17,500 nucleotides of DNA, taken from contig CM060342.1 of assembly GCA_030674155.1 (NCBI GenBank), positions 6,284,660 to 6,302,159 of the forward strand, written 5' to 3'. The translations under genes were made by a program, and so were the position numbers. Each line of letters begins with the position of its first letter. The stretch's first letter is position 1. The notes under the pieces were generated by a model, which worked only from the letters and a program-made list of their open reading frames with translations, was not told the origin of the DNA and made no database searches. This stretch comes from Stramonita haemastoma. Taxonomy: Eukaryota; Mollusca; Gastropoda; Neogastropoda; Muricidae. Below are positions 1-8,733 of this stretch, one piece after another.

Positions 1-103
1 GTTGCTCTGTTTGTGTGTGTGTGTGTAGGGGGGGGGGGGGAGTGTGATCCGGCTGTAGCTCTGTATTTGTTGTTATTGTCTTTAATTTTACGTCTGTTCA
101 CTT

Positions 104-293
<190 letters not shown>

Positions 294-386
294 GTTTTTT
301 CTTGATCTTATCCCTGATAAGGGCGGGGACTGGATGTAAAAAAGCGCACGAGTGCTTATTCAGTATCCTCGAAATAAAAGAATTTG

Positions 387-546
<160 letters not shown>

Positions 547-679
547 TTTCATCTTCCCCTGAACCCGGCCATCATTCATTCATTCATTCATCTTTTCTTC
601 GTTCAGAAGCACTCAGGCCACAGACATCAAAAGAAGTGTTTAACAAACTACAGTTCCTTCTGCTCTGTAGTCCAGGGGG

Positions 680-738
680 TCCCTCCCTCCCTCCCTCCTA
701 CCCTCCCTCCTCCCCTCCCTCCCTCCTTCCCTCCCTCG
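680..738. repeat. (CCCT)n microsatellite
   Basis: Imperfect CCCT tetramers with occasional CTA or TTCC variants, pyrimidine-rich on the plus strand. Between 547 and 679 lie a short (ATTC)n block (about 571-590) and about 90 bp of ordinary sequence in which I see no gene. Confidence 0.93.
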
Positions 739-790
739 ATTTTCTAGTCACGCCGTGTTTGGTGTATGTACATATAAGTATGTTGCTTTG

Positions 791-791
<1 letters not shown>

Positions 792-869
<78 letters not shown>

Positions 870-987
870 TAGAGAGACAGAGAGAGATAGAGAGAGACAG
901 AGATACAGATAAAGATAGAGAGAGAGATAGAGAGACAGAGATACAGATAAAGACAGAGAGAGGGGGGGGGGACAGAGAAAGAGAGGG

Positions 988-1018
<31 letters not shown>

Positions 1019-1070
1019 ACAGAAAAACAGAGACAGACAAACAGACAGACACAGACAGAGATTTCTTTGA
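792..1070. repeat. (GA)n with GACAGA/GATA variants
   Basis: An almost pure GA run (792-866) decays into imperfect GACAGA and GATAGA units, then a second GA run broken by G-runs (961-1020), and finally CAGA tetramers to about 1060. It is purine-rich on the plus strand, the reverse of the TC tracts at 191-515, so the two blocks are potential inverted partners several hundred bases apart. Confidence 0.95.
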
Positions 1071-1112
1071 ATAGTAGATATGAATTTAGAAAGGCAGGGG
1101 GAATTTCGGGGC

Positions 1113-1131
1113 GGGGGGGGGGGGGGGGGGG
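1113..1131. repeat. Poly-G tract
   Basis: A run of about 19 G residues sits inside a purine-rich flank that continues to about 1240 (GA and GGGGA motifs). It could form a G-quadruplex. Homopolymers of this length are also where sequencing consensus is least reliable. No gene is seen from 1133 to 1338. Confidence 0.9.
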
Positions 1132-1349
1132 CAGGCGCAAGGAGAGGTAGAGAATGAAAGAGAGAGAGAGGGGGGGGGGTGGAGTAGAGGGGAGAGGGGG
1201 GAAAACTAGAATAGGGAGGAGAGGTAGAAAGATATGACGAGTGTCAAGAGTTGAAAGCCTCTTTGCTTCTGTAAAATGAGTTGAAGAAATAAACAGGGCC
1301 ACAGAAACTGGTAAACAGCAGGGTGTCGACGGAAAAACATGAGGGGGGT

Positions 1350-1410
1350 GCTGTGCTGTGCTGTGCTGCGCTGTGCTGTGCTGTGCTGTGCTGTGCTGCG
1401 CTGTGCTGTA
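1350..1410. repeat. (GCTGT)n pentanucleotide array
   Basis: About eleven GCTGT pentamers, a few with GCTGC substitutions. Because the unit is not a multiple of three, it gives shifting low-complexity Cys/Ala/Val peptides and is not coding. Confidence 0.93.
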
Positions 1411-1439
1411 GTGCGCCTGGATTGTGATGTATATCACTT

Positions 1440-1915
1440 ACAGTCACGGCAGATCTCTCAGCGTGAAACCATGACTGCTCTCCCCCCCTCTCCCCCCAGG
1501 GGGAGAGCAGCGTCGCCACAAGAAGGGCGCCATCCATTAAAACCACCAAAAAAAACCCAAAAGGAAAAAAAAAAGTCTGCATGTGTATTTGCTTCCCTAT
1601 AAAGAGGGGCTGTTTCCTACATTGAATTTTGCTGTAGATAACTCTTGTTGCTGTAAGAGGGGTAGGGGGGGGGGGTCCTTAGCTTTTTTGTTGGTTTGTT
1701 ACTTTGTTTCGTTGGTTGGTTGGTTGGTTTTTTTACGTGCATTAAGTGTATGTCGTGCATGGGACCTGAGTTTAACGCTTTTTCTTGAAAAGGCTACCAC
1801 CCAGATCAACATTCATAGTCTAGGGATGGAGGGGGGTGGGGTGAGGGGGTAGGTTCAAGCGGTAATTGAACTCGCGATATTTGGCTCTGTAGACAGGTAC
1901 ATTACCGCCAGACCT
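1440..1915 (-). mobile_element. tRNA-derived SINE, diverged copy, same body as the element at 10728-11103
   Basis: On the minus strand a degenerate tRNA-like head (about 1915-1858, with a B-box-like GAGTTCAATTA) precedes a body. The body shares several blocks, in the same order, with the better-preserved element at 10728-11103: a ..TAAAC..AGGTCCC.. block (near 1770), a TTTTTACGTGCA block on the plus strand (near 1731), GCTGTTTCCTAC..AATTTTGC, and a tail block GAGAGCAGCGTCGCCACAAG. Poly-C, poly-G and (GGTT)n insertions separate the blocks, which fits an old copy. Family name is not assigned. The tail resembles gastropod SINE tails I remember, but that was not searched. Confidence 0.75.
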
Positions 1916-2142
1916 TTGATATATACCTTTGAAACAGAAAGGAGTGGCGGCTGCGGTGTCCTTAATAGGTTTCAGGTCGCTAAATGGATGAAGATGTTCA
2001 AGTGCACGAACCCGGTCACAAAGCACCTTGAAAGCTGTAGATTGTTGTTGGTGGCTTGTGTGATGTATAGGTCGAATGCAAGCGCTTTGATTTGTTTTTT
2101 GTTGTTGTTTTTTTTTACAACATATAACGCTATATAAATTCT

Positions 2143-2143
2143 A

Positions 2144-2185
<42 letters not shown>

Positions 2186-2200
2186 ATTATTACTATTATT
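2143..2200. repeat. (GAT)n to (ATT)n trinucleotide microsatellite
   Basis: About fourteen GAT units run into ATT/ACT units. The next 200 bp (2200-2400) are AT-rich single-copy DNA in which I see nothing. Confidence 0.95.
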
Positions 2201-2402
2201 AAATCATGTTTAAACTGCTTAGCACACTGTTTTAAATCGGTACACTTGACAACACAACCCGAAATGATTGCAATAAAAAGATATAACATAAATAAAAACT
2301 CGGTCGAGATTGCAAAATTAATGTAAAACGCGTACTTTCGAACCTTCTCGGGAAAAATCTGTTGTTTTACCCGATTGGCACATCCACAAAGACAATGAAC
2401 AA

Positions 2403-2697
2403 AGGTAAAGGTGTTCCATAACCTATGTCGTCGTAGGAAAGCGAGGCGTCAGAGACCTCAGCTTCTCTAAGGGCAGCATTTTGAGGGCGTTGCCCTTCTC
2501 CTCTCCCTCGCTGCTTTACCTTCCCGGACCCTAAAGAGGGCAGGTACCCATTTACAGCTGGGTGAACTGGGGGAACTGTACTGAAGCCAAGGCGCGCAAA
2601 CGGTCACCCATCCATTTGGTAACCACACTCAACGCTGCTTAACTTTAGCTGGGGGAAAGCGAGCGCTCTGACCACTGAGCTATCCCTTCCTCAGTGT
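2403..2697 (-). mobile_element. Chimeric SINE with tRNA-like head joined to a 5S-rRNA-like internal promoter
   Basis: On the minus strand the element opens with a tRNA-like stretch containing GATAGCTCAGTGGTCAGAGC (about 2685-2666), matching the D-arm/A-box of a tRNA. Instead of a tRNA T-arm it is followed at 2646-2602 by a block that reads like the 5S rRNA gene interior: AAGTTAAGCAGCGTTGAG, then TGGTTAC and ATGGATGGGTGACCG. The 5S internal promoter carries these features in this order. The body (GGGTACCTGCCC, a GAGG..GGAGA block, then GGTTATGGAACACCTTTACC) recurs at 6796-6960 and, in its last part, at 5405-5460, so this is a dispersed family. AmnSINE1 of vertebrates is a known precedent for a 5S/tRNA chimera, although with a different arrangement. 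Confidence 0.8.
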
Positions 2698-2964
2698 TTG
2701 ATAAAAGCAACATTTAATAGTCCAAGAACAACAACAAAAAAGAATGAAATACTAGTACTGTGAATAAAGATAGCTCCGTAGCAGTTGTGAAAAAAACTAA
2801 CAGAAGAGTGAATAGCATATCAAATCAATTTTATTTTTTTGATTTTTTGATATTGTGACGAAAATTGGAACTTTTGAAAGCTGAATATTATATTAAAGAA
2901 ATATAAACGGAAGATAATAATATATCAAAAACAAATTGAAAAGAAAAGGTGGAGGAGGAGTAGG
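2698..2964. other. AT-rich intergenic DNA
   Basis: Single-copy, strongly AT-rich sequence between the chimeric SINE and the GAA tract. I see no gene, RNA or repeat structure here beyond short A and T runs. Confidence 0.6.
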
Positions 2965-3110
2965 AGGAAGAAGAAGAAGAAGAAGAAGAAGAAGAAGAAG
3001 AAGAAGAAGAAGAAGAAGAAGAAGAAGGGAGGAGGAGGAGGAGAAGGAAGAAGAAGAAGAAGAAGTGGAAGAAGAAGAAGTAGAAAAAGAAGAAGAAGAA
3101 GAAGAAGACA
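2965..3110. repeat. (GAA)n/(GGA)n purine trinucleotide tract
   Basis: About 20 nearly uninterrupted GAA units are followed by GGA and mixed GAAG units, purine on the plus strand for nearly 150 bp. The apparent Lys/Arg/Glu or Ser/Leu peptides here are products of the repeat. Long GAA tracts are known to form triplexes and to expand. Confidence 0.96.
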
Positions 3111-3282
3111 TAACTGTCACAATCAAAGAAAAACCAAACCCTTTTATAACTATCTTTTTAAGCACAAAGACAGAAACCAACCCACTTTTTCAAAAAACAA
3201 AACAAAACAACTCAACTGATAACAGCTGACAAACACTTCACACATTTTATCATAAAAGATCGTTCCCCTCATATAGACCCCC

Positions 3283-3284
3283 TA

Positions 3285-3322
<38 letters not shown>

Positions 3323-3366
3323 ACTACTACAACTACAACAAATACTACTACTACAACTACAACAAA

Positions 3367-3413
<47 letters not shown>

Positions 3414-3462
3414 TACTACTACTACTACTACAACAAAATACTACTACTACAACTACAACAAA

Positions 3463-3509
<47 letters not shown>

Positions 3510-3581
3510 TACTACTACTACTACTACTACAACTACTACAACTACTACTACTCCTACTACTCCTACTACTACTACTGCTGT

Positions 3582-3618
<37 letters not shown>

Positions 3619-3763
3619 ACTACTACTTCTGCTATTGCTGCTGCTACTACTACTATTACCGCTACTACTACTACTACTGCCACTACTACTACTACTACTG
3701 CCACTACTACTACTGCTACTACTACTACTGGTACTAGTACTACTACTTCTACTACTACTTCTT

Positions 3764-3849
<86 letters not shown>

Positions 3850-3899
3850 ACTACTACTACCATTACTACCACTACCACTACTACTACTGCTGCTGCTGT

Positions 3900-3974
<75 letters not shown>

Positions 3975-4072
3975 CATTACTATCACTACTACTACTGCTG
4001 CTGCTGCTACTACTACTACTACTGCTTCTGCTGCTTCTTCTTCTACTACTACTGCTTCTGCTGCTTCTTCTT

Positions 4073-4157
<85 letters not shown>

Positions 4158-4213
4158 TACTTCTACCACTACTACAACTACTTCTACTACTACTACCACT
4201 ACTACCACTACTT

Positions 4214-4247
<34 letters not shown>

Positions 4248-4252
4248 ATCAT

Positions 4253-4299
<47 letters not shown>

Positions 4300-4300
4300 G
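3283..4300. repeat. Very long (ACT)n trinucleotide satellite with CTG islands
   Basis: About 1 kb of ACT (plus-strand CTA/TAC phase) repeats with islands of CTG (3300-3321, 3588-3617, 3831-3850, 3888-3898, 3997-4008), TTC and CAA variants. Two successive segments around 3331-3530 form a tandem duplication with a 96-bp period: the block AACTACAACAAATAC occurs at 3355 and 3451, and CTATACTACT at 3411 and 3507. Because the unit is a triplet, homopolymer-like Leu/Thr/Tyr or Val frames stay open for over 200 codons; these are not credible proteins. Confidence 0.97.
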
Positions 4301-4393
4301 TCCTAACCTAACTCAAAACTTTTTTTCAGAACTTTCAATTCCTTCCACGCCCCAGAAAACTCATCCCTTCCTTCCTACCTTCCTATTTCCAGT

Positions 4394-4645
4394 GAGTGAC
4401 AGATAGGTTAACGAAACGAGCTTCCTCATACAACCCCCCACCCCTAACCCCTACCCCCCCTCCCCCCCTACCCCCCCTCCCCCCTGCCACGCGCGAGATG
4501 TTCCCCTACTACAAGCGCTGCACGTGTCTGTGTGTGTTAAACAGCTCGTGCAAGTCCCCGTCTGTGTTTTGGGTGCAGCGGCAGTGGGTTATTTCCCCCT
4601 AATGAGGACCAGTCAGTGCAAAGCCTCAACAGCAGCAGTAGTAGT
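4394..4645 (+). repeat. Unidentified dispersed repeat, copy 1
   Basis: This stretch matches 7143-7335 in the same orientation: TGACAGATAGGTTAACGAAA, GCTTCCTCATA, then CTGCACGTG, GTGTTAAACAGCTCGTGCA, CCGTCTGTGTTTTGGGTGCA and CAGTGGG.TATTTC. Copy 1 has an extra C-rich insert (4433-4488) that copy 2 lacks. Both copies end in a short CAA/CAG stretch and are followed within about 40 bp by a GA microsatellite. I do not recognise the family. It has no tRNA head or terminal inverted repeats that I can see and could be a SINE fragment or a non-autonomous DNA element. Confidence 0.8.
4433..4492. repeat. C-rich tract
   Basis: Imperfect CCCCTA/CCCCCCTA/CCCCTCC units, almost G-free on the plus strand. 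The minus strand is G-rich enough to make a G-quadruplex plausible. It interrupts copy 1 of the dispersed repeat and is absent from copy 2, so it arose after the copies separated. Confidence 0.85.
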
Positions 4646-4682
4646 AGTATAGACTATACTAGAGCAGGCTTAGGCTCCAAGG

Positions 4683-4776
4683 AGATAGAGAAAGAAAGAA
4701 AGAGAGAGAGAGACAGAGAGAGAAACAGACAGACAGACAGACAGACAGACGGAGAGAGACAGACTGAGAGAGAGAA
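4683..4776. repeat. (GA)n/(GAAA)n/(GACA)n microsatellite
   Basis: GAAAGA and GAGA units followed by six ACAG tetramers and more GA. It lies between the dispersed repeat copy 1 and the head of the following SINE. Confidence 0.93.
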
Positions 4777-4778
4777 AC

Positions 4779-5033
4779 TGGATAGTCAGAACATTGCCCT
4801 CGCAATTTGACAACCCCGGTTCGATTCCTGGTCAAGGGGATTTTTACCCTGGAGTTAAACATCAGAGCTGACTCCACTCTCCTCACAAGTCCTTCGGACG
4901 AGACTACAAACCGAGGCCCCATGCGCGAACGCTCGCAGAACATCTTGCGCACACGTTAAATCCTGTTCCGTTTTTCGTAAGAGTAGGCCATTGTGTGTCA
5001 GTGGGAACAGATGACTAAGATTTACAAAAACTG
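4779..5033 (+). mobile_element. tRNA-derived SINE, same family as 10222-10503
   Basis: The head contains an A-box-like GGATAGTCAGAACATTG near 4780 and a clear B box GGTTCGATTCC at 4818-4828, the split pol III promoter of tRNA-derived SINEs. The body carries CCTTCGGACGAGACTACAAA, CGAGGCCCCATGCGCGAACG and AGAACATCTTGC, then AGAGTAGGCCATTGTGTG. The same blocks in the same order occur on the minus strand at 10222-10503. The element ends at a CA/CG microsatellite. The central CCTTCGGA.GAGAC..TAAACCGAGG type block is also present in the element at 10728-11103, so different SINE families here share a core. I infer a conserved SINE domain but do not assign its name. Confidence 0.85.
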
Positions 5034-5110
5034 CACACACACACACACGCACGCACGCACGCACGCACGCGCGCGCGCGCGCACACACAAAACACACACA
5101 CACACACACA
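5034..5110. repeat. (CA)n-(CGCA)n-(CG)n-(CA)n microsatellite
   Basis: CA repeats on both sides of CGCA tetramers and a short pure CG run (about 5070-5081). It is strictly alternating purine/pyrimidine over most of its length, the pattern that favours Z-DNA. It sits at the 3' end of the preceding SINE. Confidence 0.95.
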
Positions 5111-5404
5111 TCTGTTTGCAGGAGATGGGTATTCCATGACTTGTAGTTAGGAGCATAACAGCAACACGCAGAAGCTTGGAAGAAAATAGCTGTACAGGAA
5201 AGCTGACAATTCAGTGTGTTGGCTGACTGACTGTATAGAAGATTTTCCTCCTGCCCTGATGTCCCTATGGGGATTGTTGATTTTTTTAATATTCCTTTCG
5301 AGGTAGTGGGGGTTGGTGGGGTGGGGTAGGGTAGGATGGTCATACCTAGCATGCACCGCTGTTCCTCGAGAGGAATGGGCTCCACCAGGTTCCGCTTTCC
5401 TAAG

Positions 5405-5575
5405 AGACAGACCTCGCCCTCCCTATGACCACGTAGGTTATGGGACACCTTTACCTTTACCTGTTACCTTGTGACAGTGCTAAGCTGTACTATAGACAGC
5501 AAAAACATAGACTTGTACTACTCAAGTTCTCAAAATCTTTGCGACTTTCCCAGGAGCCCTGTGTCTGTGAAATTC
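5405..5575 (+). mobile_element. SINE tail fragment plus duplicated flank (copy 1)
   Basis: The first part (about 5405-5460) matches the last part of the chimeric SINE family, ending GGTTATGGGACACCTTTACC. Homology to 6924-7074 continues well past the SINE end: GACAGTGCTAAGCT, ATAGACAGCAAAAA, CTCAAGTTCTCAAAATCT, GACTTTCCCAG and TGTGTCTGTGAAATTC. The shared unit is therefore either a longer form of the SINE or a duplicated genomic segment. No coding capacity is seen. Confidence 0.75.
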
Positions 5576-6455
5576 TTTTTTTTTTTTTAATGGATCTGGA
5601 ATATTCAGTACAATGCCCCTGTGACTGCCATCTCAGGAATTGATGGCCAGAATACGAGAATACAAAGTATGTCATCTTTATTTTCAAGCTGAGTATCCAG
5701 CTGGCAACTTGTATACGCATAAGTCATTGTAGACCTACATCGAAAGCACATTTTTAACCCATTAGATGGCTTTTTCAGAATGCACAATTCTACACAAGCA
5801 GACGAGTAAAAACAAAACACCCATGTTAAGTGTCTGGCACAGCTAGAGTGCACAATTCTGTGTAAGAAAATTCTTGTCTCTGGCATCTGGGAAAAGCCTT
5901 CACATTTATTTTCTCCTTAAGACTGCAGACTTGGCTCTCATCATAATTATAACACGTTTGTCTCGCAGAAACTTTTATTGTCATTTTTCATGCCAGAAGC
6001 TGGAATGCAGCTTCCTTGATGGTGTTGAAAAAAATGGTCAAATACACGAAATCTTACTGTTGGTGAATTTAAAAGCTCTGGCTGAGAAAGGGATTATTTT
6101 CATATTTTCCTTTAAGCATTTTTTTAACTGGTGTCTTTTTAAACTATGATTATTCACTTGTGAAATGAATGGGACTATGATGTATATTTTTACCCACACT
6201 TAAATCTGCTAAAAAAAATTTTATTGTTCAATTCTATATACCCTCAAAAAGGTTTTCTTGAAAACATCATTTTTTAGTCTTGAGACAGTACAAATCTTAA
6301 CCAAAATTATTCTGGCTTGACATAGAATCTGGGATTGTAAGCGCCTAAAAATGATTGGATTTCAGGTTGTGGAGAATTTTAGTCTGATAGTATTTTTTTG
6401 GTTCCTCAGCTAGAACTCTAAGATTCACCAATGGTGAGATTTTTCATTGCGACTG
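5576..6455. other. Intergenic DNA with no recognised gene
   Basis: About 880 bp of AT-rich sequence. Short frames of about 90 codons on both strands lack any recognisable domain, codon pattern or start context and I treat them as chance. A short direct repeat TGCACAATTCT recurs about 70 bp apart (near 5780 and 5850). No tRNA, splice structure or transposon end is visible. Confidence 0.55.
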
Positions 6456-6755
6456 GTTTTGCCCACTATGAAGTAGCTGCATTCTGACCTTGGGGATGTA
6501 TGCTGGGTATGTTCATGGTTCCGTAGCTTATGGAACGCTGACATGAATTACAGGATCTTTAACATGCATATTTGATCTCTGGTATATACACAAAGGGAAT
6601 TAAGGCACTGACAGGTCTGCACTTAAAACTGACCTGGGAGATGAAAAAAATCCCCACCCTTAATTCACTAGACACCATTGAGATTGAAACCCATGATTTC
6701 ATGGACTCATGAGGTTTAAGTTGAATTGTCTTAACAGCGGGGCTATAGTGTTGGT
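6456..6755 (-). mobile_element. tRNA-derived SINE, gastropod-type tail
   Basis: On the minus strand an A-box-like ATAGCCCCGCTGTTAAGAC (about 6745-6727) and a B-box-like GGGTTTCAATCT (6692-6681) form a degenerate tRNA-like head. The body has GTTAAAGATCCTGTAATTCA, TGTCAGCGTTCCATAAGC and GAACATACCCAGCAT. I associate this tail type with SINEs abundant in marine gastropods, from memory and not checked. The copy is diverged, especially in its head. Confidence 0.7.
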
Positions 6756-6795
6756 CAGAATGGTCTTATTTGATAATAGTCACAACATTACCTTT

Positions 6796-6960
6796 ACAGC
6801 TGTAAACAGGTACCTGCCCCTTTAGAGTCAGGAAAGATAAAGCAAGGAGGGAGAGCAGATGGGCGCCGCCCTCAATATGCTGGCCCCTGAAAAGCTGAGA
6901 TCTCTGATGCTCGCTCTCCTACGACCACACAGGTTATGGAACACCTTTACCTTTTACCTA
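6796..6960 (+). mobile_element. 5'-truncated copy of the chimeric SINE family
   Basis: Homology to the chimeric SINE (2403-2697, minus strand) begins at the CAGCTGTAAA block and runs through GGTACCTGCCCC, GGAGGGAGAGCAGATGGGC, CTCAATATGCTG, AAGCTGAGATCTCTGATGC and GGTTATGGAACACCTTTACC. The tRNA/5S head is absent. Loss of the 5' part with the 3' part kept is the usual outcome of incomplete LINE-driven insertion. Confidence 0.8.
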
Positions 6961-7074
6961 CGACCTTGTGACAGTACTAAGCTTACTTATAGACAGCAAA
7001 AATATAAACTTGTACTATACTCAAGTTCTCAAAATCTGTGCAACTTTCCCAGAAAGCCTGCGTCTGTGAAATTC
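6924..7074 (+). repeat. Duplicated flank (copy 2 of 5430-5575)
   Basis: The SINE tail and the following roughly 115 bp (GACAGTACTAAGCTTA, ATAGACAGCAAAAATATAAA, CTCAAGTTCTCAAAATCT, CAACTTTCCCAGAAAGCCTG, GTCTGTGAAATTC) match 5430-5575 at clearly more than half of positions, with small indels. Identity ends at GAAATTC in both copies. Confidence 0.8.
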
Positions 7075-7142
7075 ATAAAAATAGATCTAGGAAGAAGAAA
7101 AAAAGAAAAATTCCCTGCTGCTGCTGCTGCTGCTGCCTCATC

Positions 7143-7335
7143 ATGAATGACAGATACGTTAACGAAACGCGCTTCCTCATAAACCTCCCGCCATGCGCGT
7201 GATGCTTTCCACGTGCTGCACGTGACTGTGTTAAACAGCTCGTGCACACGCCGTCTGTGTTTTGGGTGCAGCGTCAGTGGGCTATTTCGCCGCTAATGGC
7301 AAACAGTTAGTGCAAACCCGACAACAACAGTAGCC
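7143..7335 (+). repeat. Unidentified dispersed repeat, copy 2
   Basis: Second copy of the 4394-4645 repeat, shorter because it lacks the C-rich insert. Conserved blocks are GACAGATACGTTAACGAAAC, GCTTCCTCATAAAC, TGCTGCACGTGACTGTG, TTAAACAGCTCGTGCA, CCGTCTGTGTTTTGGGTGCA and CAGTGGGCTATTTCGC. A short (CTG)n block lies immediately upstream (7117-7136) and a GA-rich microsatellite lies downstream, as with copy 1. Family unknown. Confidence 0.8.
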
Positions 7336-7385
7336 ACAGAGAGGAGAGAGAGAGATGAAAGCCTGCGCTGGTACCATCCTCAGCA

Positions 7386-7386
<1 letters not shown>

Positions 7387-7458
<72 letters not shown>

Positions 7459-7462
7459 GGAA

Positions 7463-7500
<38 letters not shown>
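7387..7500. repeat. (TA)n-(GA)n compound microsatellite
   Basis: About 16 TA units are followed directly by GA units, with a short GAGGAAGGAGAAG interruption near 7456-7470. The minus-strand Ser/Leu and Tyr/Ile frames over it are artefacts of the repeat. Confidence 0.96.
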
Positions 7501-7502
<2 letters not shown>

Positions 7503-7731
7503 GTGTCAATACCTGCCTCACAGATGTGAGCCCAAAGTGAAAAAGCCACGTGGTAAAGAATGTCTTGAAAATGAAGCATAAACACATACCACCTTTACAT
7601 CATCAGCAATTCATTTCAAATTTCAGCAACATATTGCTTTTGCTATGTAGTCCTGGAAAATGGTTAGTAGTACCCCTGATGTTTTTTGCGCTGAAGCAGA
7701 ACAGTTTCTGCACCATTTCGTGTTGTTTGTT

Positions 7732-7768
7732 ACAGCCCCTGTTGACCTTTAAGGTCATATCGGGCTGT
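7732..7768. other. Nested inverted repeat (hairpin) with TGACCT/AGGTCA core
   Basis: The inner arms TGACCTT and AAGGTCA (7743-7757) are separated by one base. Outside them ACAGCCC (7732-7738) pairs with GGGCTGT (7762-7768). The core equals two nuclear-receptor half sites in everted orientation with a three-base gap. The structure is read directly from sequence; any function is inference. Confidence 0.6.
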
Positions 7769-7939
7769 TAGCACGTGCAGTTCCAAACTTCATATGGAAA
7801 TTCACGATAAGTTTTGTTTTGTTTTTGTTACTTAAAACTCAATAGGCTCTAGCCTCTTCAAATATGAACAACCATCTACCTAGAAAGAAAGAACATTGTT
7901 TAATGACATATTTCTTTCACCTTTTAAACTATCAAGGTG

Positions 7940-7959
7940 AAAAAACCCATGGGTTTTTT
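7940..7959. other. 20-bp perfect palindrome centred on CCATGG
   Basis: AAAAAACCCA is followed without a gap by its reverse complement, and the flanking TG..CA extends it imperfectly. It may be a binding site or simply A/T-run symmetry. Confidence 0.6.
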
Positions 7960-8733
7960 TTCAGAAAAAAGGCTGTTCTGTCAAATATTGCCATGCGAGG
8001 AAAAAAGTAGAAGAGAGTATTAGATTTGCTTTCAAAAAGATTAAAAGGTAAATAACGCGAACACATACAAGTTTGTCAACATTTGTTGCATAGTTTATTC
8101 ATCAATTTATCAATACACAAGTAGCATTAAAAAAAAAACAATGGTTGCTTTCAATTGGATTCCCACTTTCTAAATAATAAAATTTTAAAAAAGACAACAA
8201 AAATAACAATGCCATATTTTGGTGGCTTGACGAAACTATTAGCCCATTGTACAAACATGTTTATAAAAGCATTGATTAAATTGTAAAATTAATAATGGAA
8301 GCATGAGAGGTTCATGTACCCAGTCAGACTTGACCATTCCAGAATGAATACAACTTTCAGGCTGGAAACGTCCACAACAAATATTTCCTCTCCAATCTGG
8401 GATAAGTCAAAACTACCATGGACTAAAAAATAAGATGTGAACTACTCGTTTTCAGTAAGTCTAGACACTTATGACAACTGTTTCATTTCACAACGTGCAG
8501 TAGGAATACTCTAAACTACTTGTTTCTCAAAAAAGTGGAACAGGAGTAGCATTTTTCCCTATTTCACGAGTTTTCACTAACATTTTCTCAGTTTTGTCTA
8601 TTCTTGTTTAAAGCCAACTTTCTCAGGTCCTCAACTTTCTCACTTGAAGGTCCCACACTCTTGCTGCAAGACCCCACTCACTTCGGTTCGTGACGCCAGC
8701 TCTGATGAATCTGGAGGATGAGATCATATATCA

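Larger units (their letters stand above)
7501..8730. other. AT-rich intergenic DNA
   Basis: About 1.2 kb without a credible gene on either strand. It contains two perfect or near-perfect palindromes (7732-7768 and 7940-7959), listed separately. The rest is AT-rich single-copy sequence with poly-A and poly-T runs. I see no tRNA, no transposon termini and no splice pattern. Confidence 0.55.

Noticed and set aside
2602..2646. A 5S rRNA gene
   Set aside because: Only the internal promoter region is similar; the 5' and 3' thirds of 5S rRNA are absent and the piece lies inside a SINE.
3507..4306. Open frames of over 200 codons giving poly-Val and poly-Leu
   Set aside because: Pure products of the (ACT)n satellite; no unique sequence, start context or splice signals.
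4779..4850. Intact tRNA genes at the SINE heads (here, and at 10440-10503 and 11020-11103)
   Set aside because: A and B boxes are present but the acceptor stems do not pair and each head runs into a shared SINE body, so these are SINE promoters and not tRNA genes.
5605..6149. Two frames of about 92 codons on opposite strands as possible small genes
   Set aside because: No recognisable motif, no Kozak context worth noting and AT-rich codon use like the surrounding non-coding DNA.
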